64,000 nucleotides of DNA. Source: Alphaproteobacteria bacterium. Lineage in GTDB: Bacteria > Pseudomonadota > Alphaproteobacteria > Rhizobiales > JAJFHC01. Below are positions 1-9,023 of the stretch, piece by piece. The stretch's first letter is position 1; the number at the start of each line of letters is the position of its first letter. The stretch lies in assembly GCA_021775805.1 (NCBI GenBank), contig JAJFHD010000120.1, positions 98,469 to 162,468 of the forward strand, given 5' to 3'. The notes beneath the pieces are model-generated. The model was not told the origin of the DNA. It was given only the letters and a program-made list of their open reading frames with translations, and ran no database searches. The position numbers were made by a program, and so were the translations under genes.

Positions 1-52
1 AGGTTGTCCGGCGCTTCCAGGCCGGTTCGCTCGCCGTGTGGGAAACCGGCAT
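1..52 (-). CDS. 5' end of a gene running off the window, probably a second phosphonate-type permease
   Basis: On the minus strand an ATG at 52-50 overlaps the TAA of the phnE gene in a TAATG junction and opens a frame of 17 codons to the window edge. The visible residues begin MPVSHTASEPAWKRR. Such a start-stop overlap signals translational coupling. Phosphonate importers in alphaproteobacteria often carry two permease genes after phnC and phnD, so a second PhnE is the natural guess. Too little is visible to confirm the product. Confidence 0.4.
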   Translation of the reverse strand, partial: MPVSHTASEPAWKRRTT

Positions 53-864
53 TACTGTACCCACCTGCGCAGGTAGCCCGATGTGTACTCCAGCCCCATG
101 ACCACGCCGATGATGATCAGCAGGATTGCCGCGGCGGAGTCGAATTCGTACCGGTCAAAAGATGTAAGCAGGGTGGCACCGATGCCGCCGCCGCCGACGA
201 TTCCGACCACGGCGGACTCGCGAAAGTTGATATCGAGCCGGTAGACCGCAAGCCCGATCATCCTGGGCATGACCTGCGGCTGAACCGCATAGTTGACCCA
301 CTGGAACCAGCCGGCACCGGTGGCCTTGACGGCCTCGGCCTGACCCGGATCCATGTTCTCTATGTCCTCGGCAAGCAGCTTGCCGTAAAAGCCGATTGTG
401 GCAATCGACAGGGCCAGAAATCCGGCAAACGGGCCGAATCCGAACAGCTTGACGGCGAAGATCGCCAGGATGATTTCCGGAAAGGTCCGGGACAGGGCAA
501 TGACACCGCGGCAGAACAGATATACCGGAACCGGCGCCAGGTTTCTCGCGGCCCCCAAGCCGACCGGGATAGACAGGCCGATACCGGCAACCGTGGCGAT
601 GACCGTCATCCAGACGCTTTCCAGAATGCCGTCAATGATCGAATCCCAGCGCGTGACGAAATCGGGCGGAAAGAATGCTGCAATGAACTTTTGCCCCCGC
701 GGCAGTCCTTCTGCCACCCGGGTCCAGTTGACCTCCATGGTTCCCAGAGCCAGCGAGAGATAGACCGCCGCACCCAGCCACAGCGCCCAGCGCAGCCAGG
801 TGCTGGTGATGAGTGGCGGCTTCTTCCACTTGTCCGGATAGGGCCTTGTGACGAGGTCGGCCAT
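52..864 (-). CDS. phnE: PhnE-type phosphonate ABC transporter permease
   Basis: A 270-residue inner-membrane permease of the binding-protein-dependent type, expected to form the channel for phosphonates or related phosphorus compounds. The protein has a cytoplasmic basic N-terminus and several hydrophobic segments (about residues 24-42, 76-100, 115-150 and 245-262). The permease core with the cytoplasmic EAA loop lies near residues 170-190 (DPGQAEAVKATGAGWFQW), followed by the family's glycine-rich VGIVGGGGIG stretch near 220-230. Length and motifs fit PhnE. It directly follows phnC with no gap (phnC ends at 865), and phnD lies upstream, so the three form one operon. The substrate is inferred from the PhnCDE arrangement only; phosphite or organophosphonate uptake are both possible. 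No C-P lyase or other phosphonate-degrading gene is in the window. Confidence 0.88.
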   Translation of the reverse strand: MADLVTRPYPDKWKKPPLITSTWLRWALWLGAAVYLSLALGTMEVNWTRVAEGLPRGQKFIAAFFPPDFVTRWDSIIDGILESVWMTVIATVAGIGLSIPVGLGAARNLAPVPVYLFCRGVIALSRTFPEIILAIFAVKLFGFGPFAGFLALSIATIGFYGKLLAEDIENMDPGQAEAVKATGAGWFQWVNYAVQPQVMPRMIGLAVYRLDINFRESAVVGIVGGGGIGATLLTSFDRYEFDSAAAILLIIIGVVMGLEYTSGYLRRWVQ

Positions 865-1716
865 CTAGACCTGCGTCGGCGTCTGTTGAGTGGGCTCTTT
901 CACAGGGTCCAGGGCGAGAATACCGGTCTTGCCGTTTTCTTTTTCGTCATCGTCGACCGCCCTGATCGTCTCCGACCAGTCTTCTTCACCGTAGATGTCC
1001 GTCAGGACATCGGGCGTCAGGCCATCGGGTGGGCCGTCATAAACGATTTCCCCGAGTCGCAGGCCGACGATCCGTTCGGCAAACATCTGGGCCAGAAGCA
1101 CATCGTGAATGTTGATAATAGCCGCCAGTCCCCGCTCCTTGCACAACTCGCAGACCAGTCTCATGATCTGCCGGGACGTCTTGGGGTCGAGGCTTGCCGT
1201 GGGTTCATCGACCAGCAGCAATTCCGGGTTCTGAATCAGGGCGCGGGCAATGCCGACGCGCTGTCGTTGCCCGCCCGACAATTCGTCGGCGCGTTTGTCC
1301 GCCATATCGAACAGGCCGACGCGATCAAGCAGCCGGAACGCTTCACTGACGTCTTTGGCTGGAAACTTGCGGAACCAGCTTTGCCAGAACCCCACATAGC
1401 CCAAACGACCCGACAGCACGTTTTCCATCACGGTCAGGCGTTCGACCAGGGCGTATTCCTGAAAGATCATGCCCATCCGGCACCGCGCTTCACGCAAGCG
1501 CCGGCGAGACAGGCCCGTGAGTTCGAGATCGTTGAGCCGGGTGGATCCCGATGTCGGTTCCACAAGCCGGTTGACACACCGGATCAGGGTCGATTTGCCC
1601 GCACCCGATGGTCCGATAAGCGCCATGACCTGACCGTCGGGGACTTCCAGATTGACCGATTTGAGCGCTTCGTCACCCGTCGGATAACGCTTGCAGAGGT
1701 TTTCAAGACGCAGCAT
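865..1716 (-). CDS. phnC: PhnC-type phosphonate ABC transporter ATP-binding protein
   Basis: A 283-residue ATPase that powers the PhnE channel. Walker A is at residues 35-43 (GPSGAGKST), the Q-loop glutamine near 86, the signature LSGGQRQRVGIARAL from 146 and Walker B LLLVDEPTASLDP near 166-178. The stretch between Q-loop and signature (VERLTVMENVLSGRLG) is typical of PhnC rather than of other importers. After about residue 250 the chain continues with an acidic, low-complexity tail (DDDEKENGKTG) not needed for catalysis. The gene sits 77 bases downstream of phnD and abuts phnE, consistent with the order phnD-phnC-phnE on the minus strand. Confidence is high for the ABC ATPase and good for the phosphonate assignment. 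Confidence 0.9.
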   Translation of the reverse strand: MLRLENLCKRYPTGDEALKSVNLEVPDGQVMALIGPSGAGKSTLIRCVNRLVEPTSGSTRLNDLELTGLSRRRLREARCRMGMIFQEYALVERLTVMENVLSGRLGYVGFWQSWFRKFPAKDVSEAFRLLDRVGLFDMADKRADELSGGQRQRVGIARALIQNPELLLVDEPTASLDPKTSRQIMRLVCELCKERGLAAIINIHDVLLAQMFAERIVGLRLGEIVYDGPPDGLTPDVLTDIYGEEDWSETIRAVDDDEKENGKTGILALDPVKEPTQQTPTQV

Positions 1717-1793
1717 GATCAGGCCGTCTGCAATTGCATTGCCGGTCCCGCTTGGGAACCGGCAATTGTCGATTTTGTCATGAGCCTAAAGAT

Positions 1794-2753
1794 CTACTTG
1801 CAGCCGTAGCTGACGCCGTTGGCGGCATCGATCTGGCGGATCACCGCCCAGTCGCTCTTGTGGTGGATGGAGACGAAGCGGCCTTCCTTCTTGAACTCCT
1901 TCTGAAGCTCGGATCCCTCCCACTTGAAGGTGAAGAACGCCTGCTTGATCTTGGCGGCAACCGCCGGGTGCAGATTGTGCGCGTGGCCATAACCGGTGGT
2001 CGGGAACGTCTGTGACTTGTAGATCGAGCGGATGCTCGCCGGATCGACCGCCTCGCGGGTGATCATGCGCTTGAGGACGGAGTTGGCGATGGCGGCCGCT
2101 TCATAGTCCTTGTTGGCGACACCGAGGATTGAGTTGTCGTGTTTGCCGGAAAACGTGGTCTTGAAGTCGGTGTCTGCCACCAGGCCGAACGCGCTCTTGA
2201 GAATCGCCGAGGGTGCCTTGAAGCCGGAGTTCGACGTGGGTGACGTAAACGCCAGCGTCTTGCCCTTCAGGTCGCCGGGCGCCTGCAGTGGGCTGTCGGC
2301 GGGAACGATGATCTCCATTTCGTAGCCGAACGAGCCGTCCTTGGCGGCCATCATGGCAAACGGAACCAGGCCTGCACAGGATACGGCAACCGGGTTGCCG
2401 CCGGTGTTGACGCCGGCGATGTGAAGCCGCCCGGACCGCATTGCTTCGTATTGAGCCGCATAGGATTGTACCGGGAAAAACACAACCTTTTTGCCCGTGA
2501 CCTCGGCCATGTGTTTGACAAAGCCGTCCCACACTTTCGCGTAAACCGCCGGGTCTTCGACCGGCGTATAGGAGAATATGATCGTGCTGGGATCGACCCA
2601 CTTGGAGTCGTCCAGCGGCAGGTCCGCGACAAGGTCGTTGTTGCGGTCGCAATATTGCTTGTCGAGGGTGCCACGCGGACAGTCTTCCGCAAGGGCTGCC
2701 GGGCTCAACGCAAGCAGCGCCCAGGTCATGATTACACCGAATAAAACTCTCAT
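1794..2753 (-). CDS. phnD: PhnD-type phosphate/phosphonate periplasmic binding protein
   Basis: A 319-residue secreted solute-binding protein that would deliver phosphonate to the PhnCE transporter. The start at 2753 is chosen because GGGAGGATAGG lies just upstream and because the protein then begins with a clean signal peptide (hydrophobic core about residues 3-17, cleavage after ALA at 22). The open frame runs further upstream but those residues are not signal-like. Family hallmarks include the IIFSYTPVEDP strand near 60, YEAMRSGRLHIAG near 100, the TSPTSNSG ligand-loop segment and the GYGHAHNL stretch. Two cysteines near the N-terminus and one at the C-terminus may form disulfides. First gene of the leftward operon; 237 bases separate it from the divergent amidohydrolase, so the promoter lies there. 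Confidence 0.88.
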   Translation of the reverse strand: MRVLFGVIMTWALLALSPAALAEDCPRGTLDKQYCDRNNDLVADLPLDDSKWVDPSTIIFSYTPVEDPAVYAKVWDGFVKHMAEVTGKKVVFFPVQSYAAQYEAMRSGRLHIAGVNTGGNPVAVSCAGLVPFAMMAAKDGSFGYEMEIIVPADSPLQAPGDLKGKTLAFTSPTSNSGFKAPSAILKSAFGLVADTDFKTTFSGKHDNSILGVANKDYEAAAIANSVLKRMITREAVDPASIRSIYKSQTFPTTGYGHAHNLHPAVAAKIKQAFFTFKWEGSELQKEFKKEGRFVSIHHKSDWAVIRQIDAANGVSYGCK

Positions 2754-2990
2754 CCTATCCTCCCTTGTTTTTTCCCCGGCATGCATGATTCTCGTTTGAG
2801 GCCAGGGCGCTCGAATGATGCCGGGAATTTGCCTCTGAATCCAGTCAAATGAGGCATCCGTAGACGGATTAGAGTCCCGGTGACCAAGAAGACCGCCTGT
2901 TCTGCCTAGACCATGGACAGAACCGTCGCGGGGCAGGCATAGTCGGGGAAAGCAATGACCATGCCTCCTTAACCCGCCGCGGGAAGAACT

Positions 2991-4433
2991 ATGACCGACT
3001 ACGATTTCATCATTCGCAACGTTTCGATCTTCGACGGCAGCGGGTCTCAGCCGGCGGACGGAGATGTCGCTGTCGCCGGCGATCGCATCGCAGCGGTCGG
3101 GGATGTCGGGCAGGGCGGGGCGCACGATACGATCGAGGCAAACGGCCTGGCTCTGGCCCCCGGCTTCATCGATGCGCACACCCATGACGACCGGGCACTT
3201 CTGGCAACCGACATGTCGGCAAAGACCAGCCAGGGCGTGACGTCGGTGGTCGCCGGCAACTGCGGCATATCGCTGTCGCCCCTGGTGCCCGGTGCAGCAC
3301 CACCGCCGCCGCTGGACCTGATCGGTGCGCGCGAGGACTATGCCTTTCCCACATTCCAAAGCTATGCAGACCAGTTGGCCAGGGACGGCGCTGCCGTCAA
3401 CGCAGGCTGTCTGGTCGGTCATTCAACATTGCGTTTCAGTGTCATGGACAATCTCGACCGGGAAGCGACCGGCGATGAAATCGCGGTCATGCGTGAACGT
3501 CTCGGACAATCGCTCGACGCCGGTTCGATCGGCCTGTCGACCGGGCTCGACTATGCGCCGGCAGCAGCGGCGCCGACGTCTGAAATCCAGGCGCTCAGCA
3601 CGGTTCTCAAACCCGCCGGTGCCATGCACGCGACCCACATGCGCCACGAGGGCGAGCACATCATCGCGGCCATGGACGAGGCCTTCACAATCGGACGGAC
3701 CGCAGACGTCCCGGTCGTCATTTCCCACTTCAAATGCTCCGGCAAGAAAAACTTCGGACGCGCCGAGGCGAACCTGGCAGCGTTTGAAGAGGCCCGCCTC
3801 AAACAACCCCTGGGTCTTGATGCCTACCCTTACGCGGCATCGTCCACGGTCTTGAAGCCTGACTACGTGAACGAGTCGCTGCGGGTCCTGATAACCTGGT
3901 CCAAGAGCCACCCCGACCAGGCCGGCCGGGACCTTGACGCGATTGCGGCTGACTGGGGTTTGAGCCGCCACCAGGCCGCAGAGCGACTTCAGCCGGCCGG
4001 CGCCGTCTACTTTGCCATGGACGAGGCCGACGTCCGCCGCATCCTGGCCTATCCGCATACCATGATCGGATCGGACGGCCTGCCCCACGATGCCCATCCC
4101 CACCCACGCCTTTGGGGAAGTTTCACCAGGGTGCTGGGACATTACGCCCGTGAGGTTGGGCTGTTTTCCATGGCCGAGGCCATCCGCAAGATGACATCGT
4201 TGCCGGCAGCCCGGTTCGGCTTCAAGGGCCGGGGCAGCATCGCACCGGGCAAGTTCGCCGATCTGGTGCTGTTCGACCCGGCGACGGTGGCAGATGCGGC
4301 CACGTTCGAGGCGCCCAGCGTGCCCTCCCACGGCATCCGTTCGGTCTGGGTCAACGGCACTACAGTATGGGATGCCGGCCGGTCGACCGGAAACAGGCCG
4401 GGCCGGTTGCTGCGCCGCGATGCGAACAACTGA
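2991..4433 (+). CDS. Amidohydrolase of the N-acyl-D-amino-acid deacylase type
   Basis: A 480-residue metal-dependent amidohydrolase, probably hydrolysing N-acyl-D-amino acids or a similar amide. The N-terminal beta-sandwich begins DFIIRNVSIFDGSG. The TIM-barrel metal site HTHDD is at residues 63-67 (APGFIDAHTHDD). A conserved cysteine occurs in VVAGNCGIS near 95, metal-ligand histidine candidates lie in HATHMRHE and VVISHFKCSG, and the catalytic aspartate is in MIGSDGLP near 360. The C-terminal GSIAPGKFADLVLFDP is the typical end of this superfamily. A ribosome site GGAAGAAC precedes the ATG. The gene is divergent from phnD and converges on the EamA gene with an 18-base gap. The exact substrate cannot be read from sequence. 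Confidence 0.82.
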   Translation: MTDYDFIIRNVSIFDGSGSQPADGDVAVAGDRIAAVGDVGQGGAHDTIEANGLALAPGFIDAHTHDDRALLATDMSAKTSQGVTSVVAGNCGISLSPLVPGAAPPPPLDLIGAREDYAFPTFQSYADQLARDGAAVNAGCLVGHSTLRFSVMDNLDREATGDEIAVMRERLGQSLDAGSIGLSTGLDYAPAAAAPTSEIQALSTVLKPAGAMHATHMRHEGEHIIAAMDEAFTIGRTADVPVVISHFKCSGKKNFGRAEANLAAFEEARLKQPLGLDAYPYAASSTVLKPDYVNESLRVLITWSKSHPDQAGRDLDAIAADWGLSRHQAAERLQPAGAVYFAMDEADVRRILAYPHTMIGSDGLPHDAHPHPRLWGSFTRVLGHYAREVGLFSMAEAIRKMTSLPAARFGFKGRGSIAPGKFADLVLFDPATVADAATFEAPSVPSHGIRSVWVNGTTVWDAGRSTGNRPGRLLRRDANN

Positions 4434-4451
4434 AGATCTTCGCTAGTCCCG

Positions 4452-5453
4452 TCAGCGTCCCCTGTAAAGCCCTTTGCCCCTGAACGGCTTGGGTCCGCGC
4501 CCGCCTTCACGGCGAAGCACGTAAATGCCGCTGCCGAGAATCAGGCTGACACCGACCAGAGTGAAGACGTCGGGCAAATCGCCCCAGATGACGATCGTGT
4601 GGATCAGGGCGATGGGTATGTAGATGTACTCAAACGGTGCCACCACGGTCGCTTCGCCCAGTCTGTAGGCCTGGGTTATCAGATAAAATCCCATGGCCGA
4701 AATCACCCCGATGGTGGCCAACATGGCCAGCTCGATGGCGTTGGGCATGACCCAGTCGCGCAGCAGAAAGGCCATGGTCGGGTGGGTCGCAGGATCTGTA
4801 TCGATCAAACTGAAACCGACGCCCATGAAGGCGCCAAAATACATGAAGGCCATTGCGGAATAAAATGCCATCACGGAGGCGGAACCGGTCGCCCCCATCT
4901 TGCGCGCCATGATCATGGCGATCGAATAACAAAGTGCTGCAATCAGCGGCAGGAGCATGGCCGGTTCCAGAGCGGCAAAGCCGGGTCGTATCATGATTAC
5001 AGCACCCAGGAGCCCGACCGTAATGCCGATCCACCGGCGGATCCCAACCTTTTCCCCCAGCAACGGAATCGACAACACGGTGATCATGAGCGGAGAGACG
5101 AAGAACAGCGCAATGGCGGTACTAAGCGGAATGGCGGCCGCGGCAAGATAGAAAAAGAAGTAACCGCCGAACATCAGTATGGAGCGCACGGCGTGCTGCC
5201 AGACATGGTTTGACTTGAAGGATCCGAAGCCTGAATCGAAATGCACCACTACGAACAGGAGTGGCAATGCAACCAGGCCGCGGATGAAAACAATCTCATG
5301 AACCGGATAGGTATCACTCAGCAGCTTGATCATCACATCCTGGAACGAAAAGATGAACATGCCCCCGCACAACAGGAAGATGCCATGGCGGCTGTTTTCC
5401 GCCTGGCTCGATGCCGTGATCGATGTGGTTGCTGTATTGATAGCCTGCGCCAT
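4452..5453 (-). CDS. EamA/DMT-family inner-membrane transporter
   Basis: A 333-residue polytopic membrane protein of the drug/metabolite transporter superfamily. About ten hydrophobic helices are visible, arranged as two homologous five-helix halves, each half with the EamA pattern (FIFSFQDVMIKL and ALFFVSPLMITVLSIPLLGEKVG in the first; VVAPFEYIYIPIALI and LVGVSLILGSG in the second). The glutamate in LLGEK is the usual end-of-helix marker. The C-terminus is short, cytoplasmic and very basic (RREGGRGPKPFRGKGLYRGR). Such proteins export or import small metabolites; no specific substrate can be assigned. It is monocistronic, convergent with the preceding amidohydrolase and separated by 269 bases from the next gene. 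Confidence 0.85.
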   Translation of the reverse strand: MAQAINTATTSITASSQAENSRHGIFLLCGGMFIFSFQDVMIKLLSDTYPVHEIVFIRGLVALPLLFVVVHFDSGFGSFKSNHVWQHAVRSILMFGGYFFFYLAAAAIPLSTAIALFFVSPLMITVLSIPLLGEKVGIRRWIGITVGLLGAVIMIRPGFAALEPAMLLPLIAALCYSIAMIMARKMGATGSASVMAFYSAMAFMYFGAFMGVGFSLIDTDPATHPTMAFLLRDWVMPNAIELAMLATIGVISAMGFYLITQAYRLGEATVVAPFEYIYIPIALIHTIVIWGDLPDVFTLVGVSLILGSGIYVLRREGGRGPKPFRGKGLYRGR

Positions 5454-5722
5454 GGCTGCCCCCGCAAAGTGGAACCCGACAAGTTGCCTTCAGTCACAAT
5501 TTTGACGCAAACAGCAACCGCCTGTCGCGTCTGAAATCGACAATCGTTAATGTCGTTTTTGTGCTTTCGGCGCATCGTTGGGACAGCGGTTCGGATTCCC
5601 GATCAGCGCTGACCCAATTGGAATTTCCCAGCCTTCAACTCCAAATCAGACTGAATCAATTCCTCAAGACAACCGTCTAAGCCATTGGCAAAATGGAGGG
5701 CACAGGTTCTTTGGCATCAATG

Positions 5723-6934
5723 TCAATCAACGTCCACACCCTTGAAAGGATCAATCAACGCACCGGCGACTGTCCGTGCAAGCATGGACCTCAACAGCGG
5801 CAATCGCCCTGCGCGGCCAACAAGAACGTCACGCAGCACAGGCAAGATATGGTTGTCGGACTGGAAGAACGGCGTGAAGGCCAGGCTCAGCATCTGGTAA
5901 AGCCGCACGTGCAGCCGGCGCGCCTTGGCGTATCGCGCCAGAGCCTGCTGAAGATCGTGGGAAACCGACAAACAGTGCACAAGAACTTGGGCGTCTATTA
6001 GACCCATGTTGGCACCCTGACCCAATTGCGGGCTGGTGGAATGGGCAGCATCGCCGATAAACGCAAGGCGCCGACCGTAAGGGGCTTTCAAGGTGTGATG
6101 GCCGTATTGCGCGAAAGTCAATTGTTCCGGTTCAAGGATCTCGTCGAGAAGCGGGCTTGTCTCTGGCCACAGTCCCAGAACTTCATCTTTCCACGCAGAA
6201 AGCCCCCGTTGCTGCCATCGCTTGTGTTCCGAGGCCTTGAGGCTCCAGAAGAATGCGGCTTGTCTGTGACCAAATCCGTCTGGCTGCCCGATCGGCAGGA
6301 CACCGATCATGTGGGTCGCCGCTCTGTAGCGCTGCTCAAGACGGTTAGCCGTGGACACACCGTCCTGCCAGGGCAAGGTTGCCCACAGCGCCCCGTAATC
6401 CAGATCCCTGCACTTCACCGGTCTATGAGCCAGATCGTGGAGTTGTGTCCGGGCACCGGTGGCATCGACGACTAGGTCATATGGGCCGTGGGTTTGTCCG
6501 GTTGCGTCGTTCAGGATCGGCAGCGCGCCGGCGTCATAGCGGACCCCGGTCACCTCGATGCCTGTCTCGATAACCGCGTTCGAATGGCCGACCGCGTCGA
6601 ACAGGGCCCTGAACAGTGTCGAGCGATGCACGGCAACACCGTGCATGTCCGGTTTCAAGGCGGCATAGCTGACATCGAGCGCCACGGCACCGGCAGGGAC
6701 CGTGCGTCCCAGCAACCTGTCGATGCGGGCACCCTGGCGGACAACCGTGTCCTTGAGACCGAGCGCGTCCAGGACCGATAGCCCCGACGGCTGGAGCAAA
6801 AGACCTGAACCGACCGGTTTGGGTTCGGTGAAACGCTCGAAAAGCGTAACCCTGTGCCCCCGGCGGTTCAGAAACAGAGCAGTGGCAAGTCCGGAGGGTC
6901 CGCATCCGGCGATGGCGACGCTATAGGGCGGCAT
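5723..6934 (-). CDS. FAD-dependent aromatic-type monooxygenase
   Basis: A 403-residue flavoprotein of the p-hydroxybenzoate/salicylate hydroxylase class. The dinucleotide-binding motif is at the N-terminus (AGCGPSGLATALFLNRRGH, with the acidic LFERF end of beta-2). The second FAD-ribityl motif is FIGDAAHSTSPQLGQG near residue 275, followed by MGLIDAQVL. A DATGAR segment near residue 155 corresponds to the family's internal DG-type motif. These enzymes use NAD(P)H and oxygen to hydroxylate aromatic or related rings; the substrate is unknown. No other aromatic-degradation gene is nearby. Fairly isolated, with glnS 43 bases upstream of its start, so it could be co-transcribed with glnS. Confidence 0.85.
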   Translation of the reverse strand: MPPYSVAIAGCGPSGLATALFLNRRGHRVTLFERFTEPKPVGSGLLLQPSGLSVLDALGLKDTVVRQGARIDRLLGRTVPAGAVALDVSYAALKPDMHGVAVHRSTLFRALFDAVGHSNAVIETGIEVTGVRYDAGALPILNDATGQTHGPYDLVVDATGARTQLHDLAHRPVKCRDLDYGALWATLPWQDGVSTANRLEQRYRAATHMIGVLPIGQPDGFGHRQAAFFWSLKASEHKRWQQRGLSAWKDEVLGLWPETSPLLDEILEPEQLTFAQYGHHTLKAPYGRRLAFIGDAAHSTSPQLGQGANMGLIDAQVLVHCLSVSHDLQQALARYAKARRLHVRLYQMLSLAFTPFFQSDNHILPVLRDVLVGRAGRLPLLRSMLARTVAGALIDPFKGVDVD

Positions 6935-6977
6935 GGCGCGACGACCGGGATGTCCTGGACCAGGGGGTCATCGGGTT

Positions 6978-8666
6978 CTAGCCGGATTTGGCTTGAATCT
7001 TGGCCCAAGTGTCGCGCAAGGCAACCGTGCGGTTGAAGACGAGCTCGTCAGCGGTGGAGTCGCGATCGATACAGAAATACCCCTGACGCTCGAACTGGAT
7101 CGTTCCGGATGTCTTGCTGTCGGCGAGCGACGGTTCGACCCTGCAACCGTCGAGAAGCGTCAGCGAGTCCGGATTGAGGTCGTCGAGAATGTCGCCGTCG
7201 GCACCGGGGTCGGCACGCGTGAACAGATAGTCATAGAGCCTCACCTCTGCCGGGATGGAGTGGGCTGCGGATACCCAGTGCAAAGTCGCCTTGACCTTGC
7301 GCCCGTCTGGCGCCGTGCCGCCTTTTGTTGCCGGGTCGTAATTGCACCGCAGTTCGACGATCTCGCCGGCGTCATCCTTGACGACATCGGTGCAGGTCAG
7401 GAAGTAGGCATAGCGCAGACGGACTTCGCGGCCCGGCGCCAGCCTGAAGAATTTTTTCGGCGGGTCTTCCATGAAGTCTTCACGCTCGATGTAAAGCTCG
7501 CGCGAGAACGGCACCTTGCGGCTGCCGGCATCGTCGTCTTCCGGGTTGTTGATCGCGTCGAGTTCCTCCGAGGAACCTTCCGGATAGTTCTCGATCACCA
7601 CTTTGAGCGGATTGAGCACGGCCATGCGCCGGTCGGCTGTCTTGTTCAGATGCTCGCGCACGCAGTGTTCGAGCAGCGACATCTCCACGACCGAGTCGTT
7701 CTTGGTAACGCCGATCCGCTTGGCAAAATCACGCAGGGCTTCGGGCGGAATGCCGCGCCGCCTCAGGCCGGAGAGGGTCGGCATGCGCGGGTCGTCCCAG
7801 CCGCTGACATGCTTCTCCTCGACGAACTGGATCAGGCGGCGCTTGGACAGCACCGTGTGGGACAGGTTGAGACGGGCAAACTCGTACTGGCGTGGCCGCG
7901 ACGGCACCGGCAGATTTTCCACCAGCCAGTCGTAAAGTGGTCGGTGATCTTCGAATTCGAGGGTACAGATCGAATGTGTCACACCCTCGATCGCGTCACT
8001 CTGGCCATGGGCAAAATCATAGGTCGGATAGATGTGCCAGCTGTCGCCGGTGCGCGGATGACTGGCATGGAGGATGCGGTAGATCACCGGGTCGCGCATG
8101 TTGATGTTGCCCGAGGCCATGTCGATCTTGGCCCGCAGGACGCGAGCGCCTTCCTCGAACTCGCCGGCCCGCATGCGCGCGAACAGATCAAGGCTTTCAT
8201 CGGTGGGGCGGTCGCGGAAGGGGCTGTCCTTGCCAGGTTCCGTCAGGGTGCCGCGGTAATTGCGGATCTCTTCCGCCGACAGGTCGTCCACATAGGCCTT
8301 GCCGTTCGAGATCAGGTGAACCGCCCACTCGTAAAGCTTCTCGAAATTGTCGGATGCGAAATACAGGTGCTCGCCCCAGTCAAAACCCAGCCAACGCACG
8401 TCTTCTTGTATGGAGTCGATGTATTCCTGCTCTTCCTTGGTCGGGTTGGTGTCGTCGAAGCGCAGATTGCAGCGTCCGCCAAATTCTTCCGCCACCCCGA
8501 AGTTCAGGCAGATCGACTTGGCATGGCCGATATGGAGATAGCCGTTGGGTTCAGGCGGAAACCGGGTGACAACGCTTTGCGTCCGTCCGGCATCAAGATC
8601 GGCGCGGACGACCTCGCGGACAAAATCGCGCAAGCCCTCGTCGTTTTCCGTATCGCTGTCGTGCAT
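6978..8666 (-). CDS. glnS: Glutaminyl-tRNA synthetase
   Basis: A 562-residue class I aminoacyl-tRNA synthetase that charges tRNA-Gln with glutamine. HIGH is at residues 45-48 (PPEPNGYLHIGHAKS), the tRNA-discriminating FDDTNP follows, and the KMSKS equivalent is VLSKRRL near 265. The C-terminal half (from about 340) carries the two anticodon-binding beta-barrels. The length matches bacterial GlnS (about 550). The start at 8666 is chosen for AGGAG eleven bases upstream; the frame stays open further upstream, but that extension would run through the tRNA gene. Many alphaproteobacteria instead make Gln-tRNA by GatCAB amidation, so presence of glnS, next to a tRNA-Gln gene, is notable. Confidence 0.96.
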   Translation of the reverse strand: MHDSDTENDEGLRDFVREVVRADLDAGRTQSVVTRFPPEPNGYLHIGHAKSICLNFGVAEEFGGRCNLRFDDTNPTKEEQEYIDSIQEDVRWLGFDWGEHLYFASDNFEKLYEWAVHLISNGKAYVDDLSAEEIRNYRGTLTEPGKDSPFRDRPTDESLDLFARMRAGEFEEGARVLRAKIDMASGNINMRDPVIYRILHASHPRTGDSWHIYPTYDFAHGQSDAIEGVTHSICTLEFEDHRPLYDWLVENLPVPSRPRQYEFARLNLSHTVLSKRRLIQFVEEKHVSGWDDPRMPTLSGLRRRGIPPEALRDFAKRIGVTKNDSVVEMSLLEHCVREHLNKTADRRMAVLNPLKVVIENYPEGSSEELDAINNPEDDDAGSRKVPFSRELYIEREDFMEDPPKKFFRLAPGREVRLRYAYFLTCTDVVKDDAGEIVELRCNYDPATKGGTAPDGRKVKATLHWVSAAHSIPAEVRLYDYLFTRADPGADGDILDDLNPDSLTLLDGCRVEPSLADSKTSGTIQFERQGYFCIDRDSTADELVFNRTVALRDTWAKIQAKSG

Positions 8667-8833
8667 GGACTGTCGCTCCTGAAACCCGGATTGGCCGGTT
8701 GGCCAGCCTGAAGCGAGTGTCTGAAAGAATTCCCCGGTTTCGTCAAGCCTTATGGCCGGGAACGCTGCGGAAAACCAAGAGTACAGGTGGATGTGAAAAG
8801 GCGGGTCGCCTTGCCTGACCAATCGATGCAAGC

Positions 8834-8907
8834 TGGCTGGGGCGCAGGGATTCGAACCCCGATATCTCGGACCAGAACCGAACGTAATGCCATTATACGA
8901 CGCCCCA
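8834..8907 (-). tRNA. tRNA-Gln (anticodon CUG)
   Basis: Read on the minus strand, 8907-8901 (TGGGGCG) pairs with 8844-8838 (CGCCCCA) as the acceptor stem. The anticodon arm is TTCGG-TTCTGGT-CCGAG with CTG at positions 34-36, and the T arm contains the canonical GGTTCGAATCC. The discriminator base is G and a 3' CCA is encoded (8836-8834). It decodes CAG. It lies 167 bases upstream of the glnS start and on the same strand, so tRNA and cognate synthetase may share a transcript. Confidence 0.95.
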
Positions 8908-9023
8908 ACGGCTTGACCGTGCATGGCGGCGCCGTTCTAACGCGTTCAGCGGTAAGGAGCAAGCGCGATTATGAAAGGTTCAAGGCTGCCGCCGACGTCG
9001 AAACCGGTTGGGTACCGACAATC

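Noticed and set aside
4..1809. A 601-codon plus-strand frame across the phn genes
   Set aside because: It is the antisense of phnE and phnC, rich in Arg, Asp, Gln and His with no domain; the minus-strand genes have full motifs.
6933..8711. A 592-codon plus-strand frame opposite glnS
   Set aside because: Antisense shadow of a highly biased gene; glnS motifs are intact on the other strand.
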